From NCBI GenBank assembly GCA_016209665.1, contig JACQVT010000504.1, forward strand, positions 1-16,111: 16,111 nucleotides of DNA, written 5' to 3'. Each line of letters begins with the position of its first letter. Within the stretch, counting starts at the first letter, position 1. The notes beneath the pieces were generated by a model. It was not told the DNA's origin, searched no databases, and saw only the letters and a program-made list of their open reading frames with translations. Source of the DNA: Planctomycetota bacterium. GTDB taxonomy: Bacteria > Planctomycetota > Phycisphaerae > UBA1845 > PWPN01. Positions 13,344 to 16,111 of the stretch are shown here, piece by piece. The translations under genes and the position numbers were made by a program.

Positions 13344-13943
13344 TCAGTCGATGGACAGCCCCTCCCACTGGTTCAGCCGAAGCCGGAAATCCCGGACGAG
13401 ATGGCCCAACGAAGTGTCGGCAATGGCGACATGTTCCAAGTCCATTCGCTCGATGATGTCCTGCGCATACTCCAGGCCCCCGAGCAAAGGCTGGACCCCG
13501 GCAGCACGCACGGCTGTCGTCAGGCACTGCTTATACCGGTCACGCTGGCACTTCATATCCGGTGGCGAGCAACCTCCGCCCAGCACGTGCTTGAAAGCAC
13601 CCGAATCGAGGAGCAGCCAACGCTCGATATTCGGGTCGGGAATCGCACAGACCGTCAGCGGAGCATACTCTCGACATGTCTGCTCGATCTGCCGTTTCCG
13701 CTCCGCATATCCGAGGCAGTTCGCGTCGGTTCCCACGACGAAGAGATCGGGCAGCTTCTCTCTGCCGGCTCTAATGTCGGCCAGATACGCCTCCAGTTCT
13801 GACAACATCGGCCCATGGCCGCCTCGGGCGCTGCGGGGCGTCAGTTTCAACTGAACACCGCGGTCGGCCGCCAGTCGTCTCAATAGTGGAATCAGAACTG
13901 CTTCGTGCCCGAAATCCTCGACGAACAAGGAAACCTCACGCAT
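13344..13943 (-). CDS. TOPRIM-like (DUF4276-like) partner protein of the ATPase
   Basis: 199 residues from the ATG at 13941-13943, which overlaps the end of the ATPase gene by 8 nt, so translation is probably coupled. The frame is open to 14012, but the earlier ATG lies deep in the ATPase gene. Visible elements: an N-terminal strand with acids (SLFVEDFGHEAVLIPLLRRL; E9, D10, E14), then PDLFVVGTDAN with D73, then IPDPNIERWLLLD (101-113) with E107. This order (acidic first strand, central D, then the E-x-W-L-L motif) resembles DUF4276-type TOPRIM-fold proteins encoded next to ABC-type ATPases. Such pairs occur in OLD-like, RloAB and PARIS-type systems, where the TOPRIM partner is a nuclease. 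The usual DxD is D-x-N here. The assignment is by motif only. Confidence 0.65.
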   Translation of the reverse strand: MREVSLFVEDFGHEAVLIPLLRRLAADRGVQLKLTPRSARGGHGPMLSELEAYLADIRAGREKLPDLFVVGTDANCLGYAERKRQIEQTCREYAPLTVCAIPDPNIERWLLLDSGAFKHVLGGGCSPPDMKCQRDRYKQCLTTAVRAAGVQPLLGGLEYAQDIIERMDLEHVAIADTSLGHLVRDFRLRLNQWEGLSID

Positions 13944-15252
13944 CGAAGTCGCCCCGCAAGATGCGCTGAGAAACGGGCGTAGTACCTTCTTCCGCGTCGA
14001 GAGCGCGGCCAATCTCGCTCGCTCTGGCCAGTTCGCCCCAGGAGGCGAAGGGTGTTATGTCAGTTTGCCCCTGGCTTTTGCGACAGACATACAGGGACTG
14101 GTCAGGAAGGAGATCCGGTAGGATTGGAGAGTGTGTGGTCACGATCAACTGTGTCTTGCCGGCTTCCGCATAGGTCCGCAATAGTTCGGCAACGGCCTGG
14201 ATGCGCCGAGGGTGAATACCGTTCTCGGGTTCCTCGAATCCCAAGAGCGCGGGACGGTCTTTCGCGCCTACCAACGCGAGGAGACCCAAGACGCGGAGTG
14301 TGCCCTCCGAAACAACTCTCGCCGGTACCGGGGTGCCGCCTTCTTTCAGCCGCAACTCGACCTCGCCAAGATTGTTCACTTCCACATCGATTCCGGTGAC
14401 CGACGGAATGATCATGCGAATCGACTTTTCGATCGCGACAAACTGCTTCGGATCGATGGCTCGCAGGGTATTCAGGAACGCAGCGAGGTCTTCGCCCATG
14501 ACGCCTATATGACGCACCTCTTTAACCGGGTTCGGAGCCCGCATCCTTTCGCGGGGCTCGAAGTAGAAGAAGAGCCAGGATGCCAGTTCGTGCCGTACTG
14601 CCACCAGATGAGGGTAATGAGGTGGGTACAGCGGCCTTGACAGCACGCTATGATCTAGGAGTAGCTCCAGATAAGTCGGATGGGCTTGGCCCTCCATCCG
14701 GAGGTGCAAGCGGTCCTTTATCCGTTCCAGGAACGGCTTGCGCTTCCCACTCGGTTCGCCGGCTTGATTGAGGGCCGTCAGGTATTCGTCCGCAACCCTC
14801 AAAATCCCCGACTGCGGCAGAACCTCGATCTCGATCCGATAGCGGAGACAACGTTCACGGACAAATGACGAGGAGCTGATGTCGCCCCCATCAGATCCGG
14901 ACTCGACCTCCTTGCCTTGCTTCATCTCGCGGACTTGCCGGTCAACGAGCTGCACAATCGAGTCCGAGAGTTCAAGGTCAACCTCGATGCTGAACGAGGC
15001 CGTATTCCTCCTGACCAGTTCGGACATGCCCTCAGGACCGAACGCGAACGACTCCAGCGGGAGTCCTCGGTACGGTGGAGCAAAGGCCTCCTTGATACTT
15101 CGGGTTCTTGCAATGCCGGAGAGTAATTGGAGCGCATCCAGGAAGTTGCTCTTGCCAGCCGCATTGGGACCGAAGAGGACGCAGAGAGGCTGAAGCCTCA
15201 CCTCAAGGTCCTGAAGCGATTTGTACCCCTTGATCCTGATCCTTCTGATCAT
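13936..15252 (-). CDS. AAA_21/OLD-type ABC-like ATPase
   Basis: 438 residues. Walker A GPNAAGKSNFLDAL (28-41, K34), a signature-like SEGTLR (315-320), Walker B LLGFEEPENGIHP (336-348; E340 and E341), and the H-loop TTHSP (H374). The long middle insert (about 85-300) is the usual helical or coiled region of SMC/RecF/OLD-type ATPases. It opens MIRRIRIKGYKSLQDLEVRL, the standard RecF/AAA_21 start, and has an AGGG-type ribosome-binding site. These ATPases sense or clamp DNA and control a partner nuclease; the partner here is the overlapping TOPRIM-like gene. A TATAAT promoter at 15320-15347 serves the pair. Codon choice is less GC-biased than in the flanking genes, consistent with horizontal arrival. 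The precise system type is unresolved. Confidence 0.88.
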   Translation of the reverse strand: MIRRIRIKGYKSLQDLEVRLQPLCVLFGPNAAGKSNFLDALQLLSGIARTRSIKEAFAPPYRGLPLESFAFGPEGMSELVRRNTASFSIEVDLELSDSIVQLVDRQVREMKQGKEVESGSDGGDISSSSFVRERCLRYRIEIEVLPQSGILRVADEYLTALNQAGEPSGKRKPFLERIKDRLHLRMEGQAHPTYLELLLDHSVLSRPLYPPHYPHLVAVRHELASWLFFYFEPRERMRAPNPVKEVRHIGVMGEDLAAFLNTLRAIDPKQFVAIEKSIRMIIPSVTGIDVEVNNLGEVELRLKEGGTPVPARVVSEGTLRVLGLLALVGAKDRPALLGFEEPENGIHPRRIQAVAELLRTYAEAGKTQLIVTTHSPILPDLLPDQSLYVCRKSQGQTDITPFASWGELARASEIGRALDAEEGTTPVSQRILRGDFDA

Positions 15253-15319
15253 CAGATCGCCCTTGCAGCCGGATTGGTTCCGTCAGTCGACTCCGAGAGC
15301 GGTCCACCGGCAGGGGCCG

Positions 15320-15347
15320 ATTATACCAACCTGAACCCCAGCCCCAA
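15320..15347 (-). promoter_or_regulatory. Promoter of the ATPase/TOPRIM-like operon
   Basis: Minus strand TTGGGG (15347-15342), 16-nt spacer, TATAAT (15325-15320), a perfect -10. The transcript would start near 15313, giving a leader of about 60 nt before the ATPase ATG. The promoter sits in the 111-bp gap after ahcY, so the module need not rely on readthrough from ahcY. Confidence 0.55.
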
Positions 15348-15363
15348 GAGGCCACGGAGGTCC

Positions 15364-16111
<748 letters not shown>

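Overview
GC-rich bacterial DNA with many small dyad repeats. The gene set (ECF42-type sigma factor with a DGPF partner, a QueC-like protein, GH38 mannosidase, a zeta-toxin remnant, an IS110-type transposase, an RCK-N protein) suggests a member of the Planctomycetota, probably environmental. This is an inference from gene content and style; there is no rRNA or other phylogenetic marker in the window. Both edges cut genes: a VOC/PhnB-like gene at the left and adenosylhomocysteinase (ahcY) at the right.

Layout. (1) 1-2145: a VOC-fold gene and a YCII/DGPF gene on the minus strand, divergent from a large ECF42-type sigma factor. The divergent gap carries a TGTCGA-N17-CGAC element pointing at the DGPF gene, so the sigma factor probably drives its neighbours. 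(2) About 2217-4086: an intact IS110-family insertion sequence, bounded by 9-bp inverted repeats, with a long structured non-coding stretch downstream of the transposase that could encode its guide (bridge/seek) RNA. A 35-bp near-palindrome lies just outside it. (3) 4238-6321: a QueC-like PP-loop protein with an altered ATP motif, divergent from an enolase-superfamily epimerase or cycloisomerase. (4) 6338-6481: a compact 144-bp inverted-repeat element with a cloverleaf-like fold. (5) 6498-8737, minus strand: an RCK-N (TrkA-N) protein, a 66-residue protein, a truncated zeta-toxin-like fragment, and a DegT/DnrJ-type sugar aminotransferase. (6) 8738-9359: a gene-poor stretch with a strong sigma70-type promoter and a strong intrinsic terminator about 150 nt apart on the minus strand, which looks like an undescribed small RNA or an attenuated leader. 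(7) 9360-12599: a MutT-like Nudix hydrolase and a GH38 alpha-mannosidase. (8) 12604-15252, minus strand: a Crp/Fnr-type regulator downstream of a two-gene ATPase plus TOPRIM-like module that resembles OLD, RloAB or PARIS-type defence pairs and has its own TATAAT promoter. (9) 15364 to the right edge: the C-terminal two thirds or so of ahcY.

The most promising undescribed items are the putative small RNA at 8869-9017, the ATPase/TOPRIM-like pair at 13344-15252, the non-coding right end of the IS110 element, and the cloverleaf-like repeat at 6338-6481. All functional statements rest on motif reading by eye; no database search was possible.
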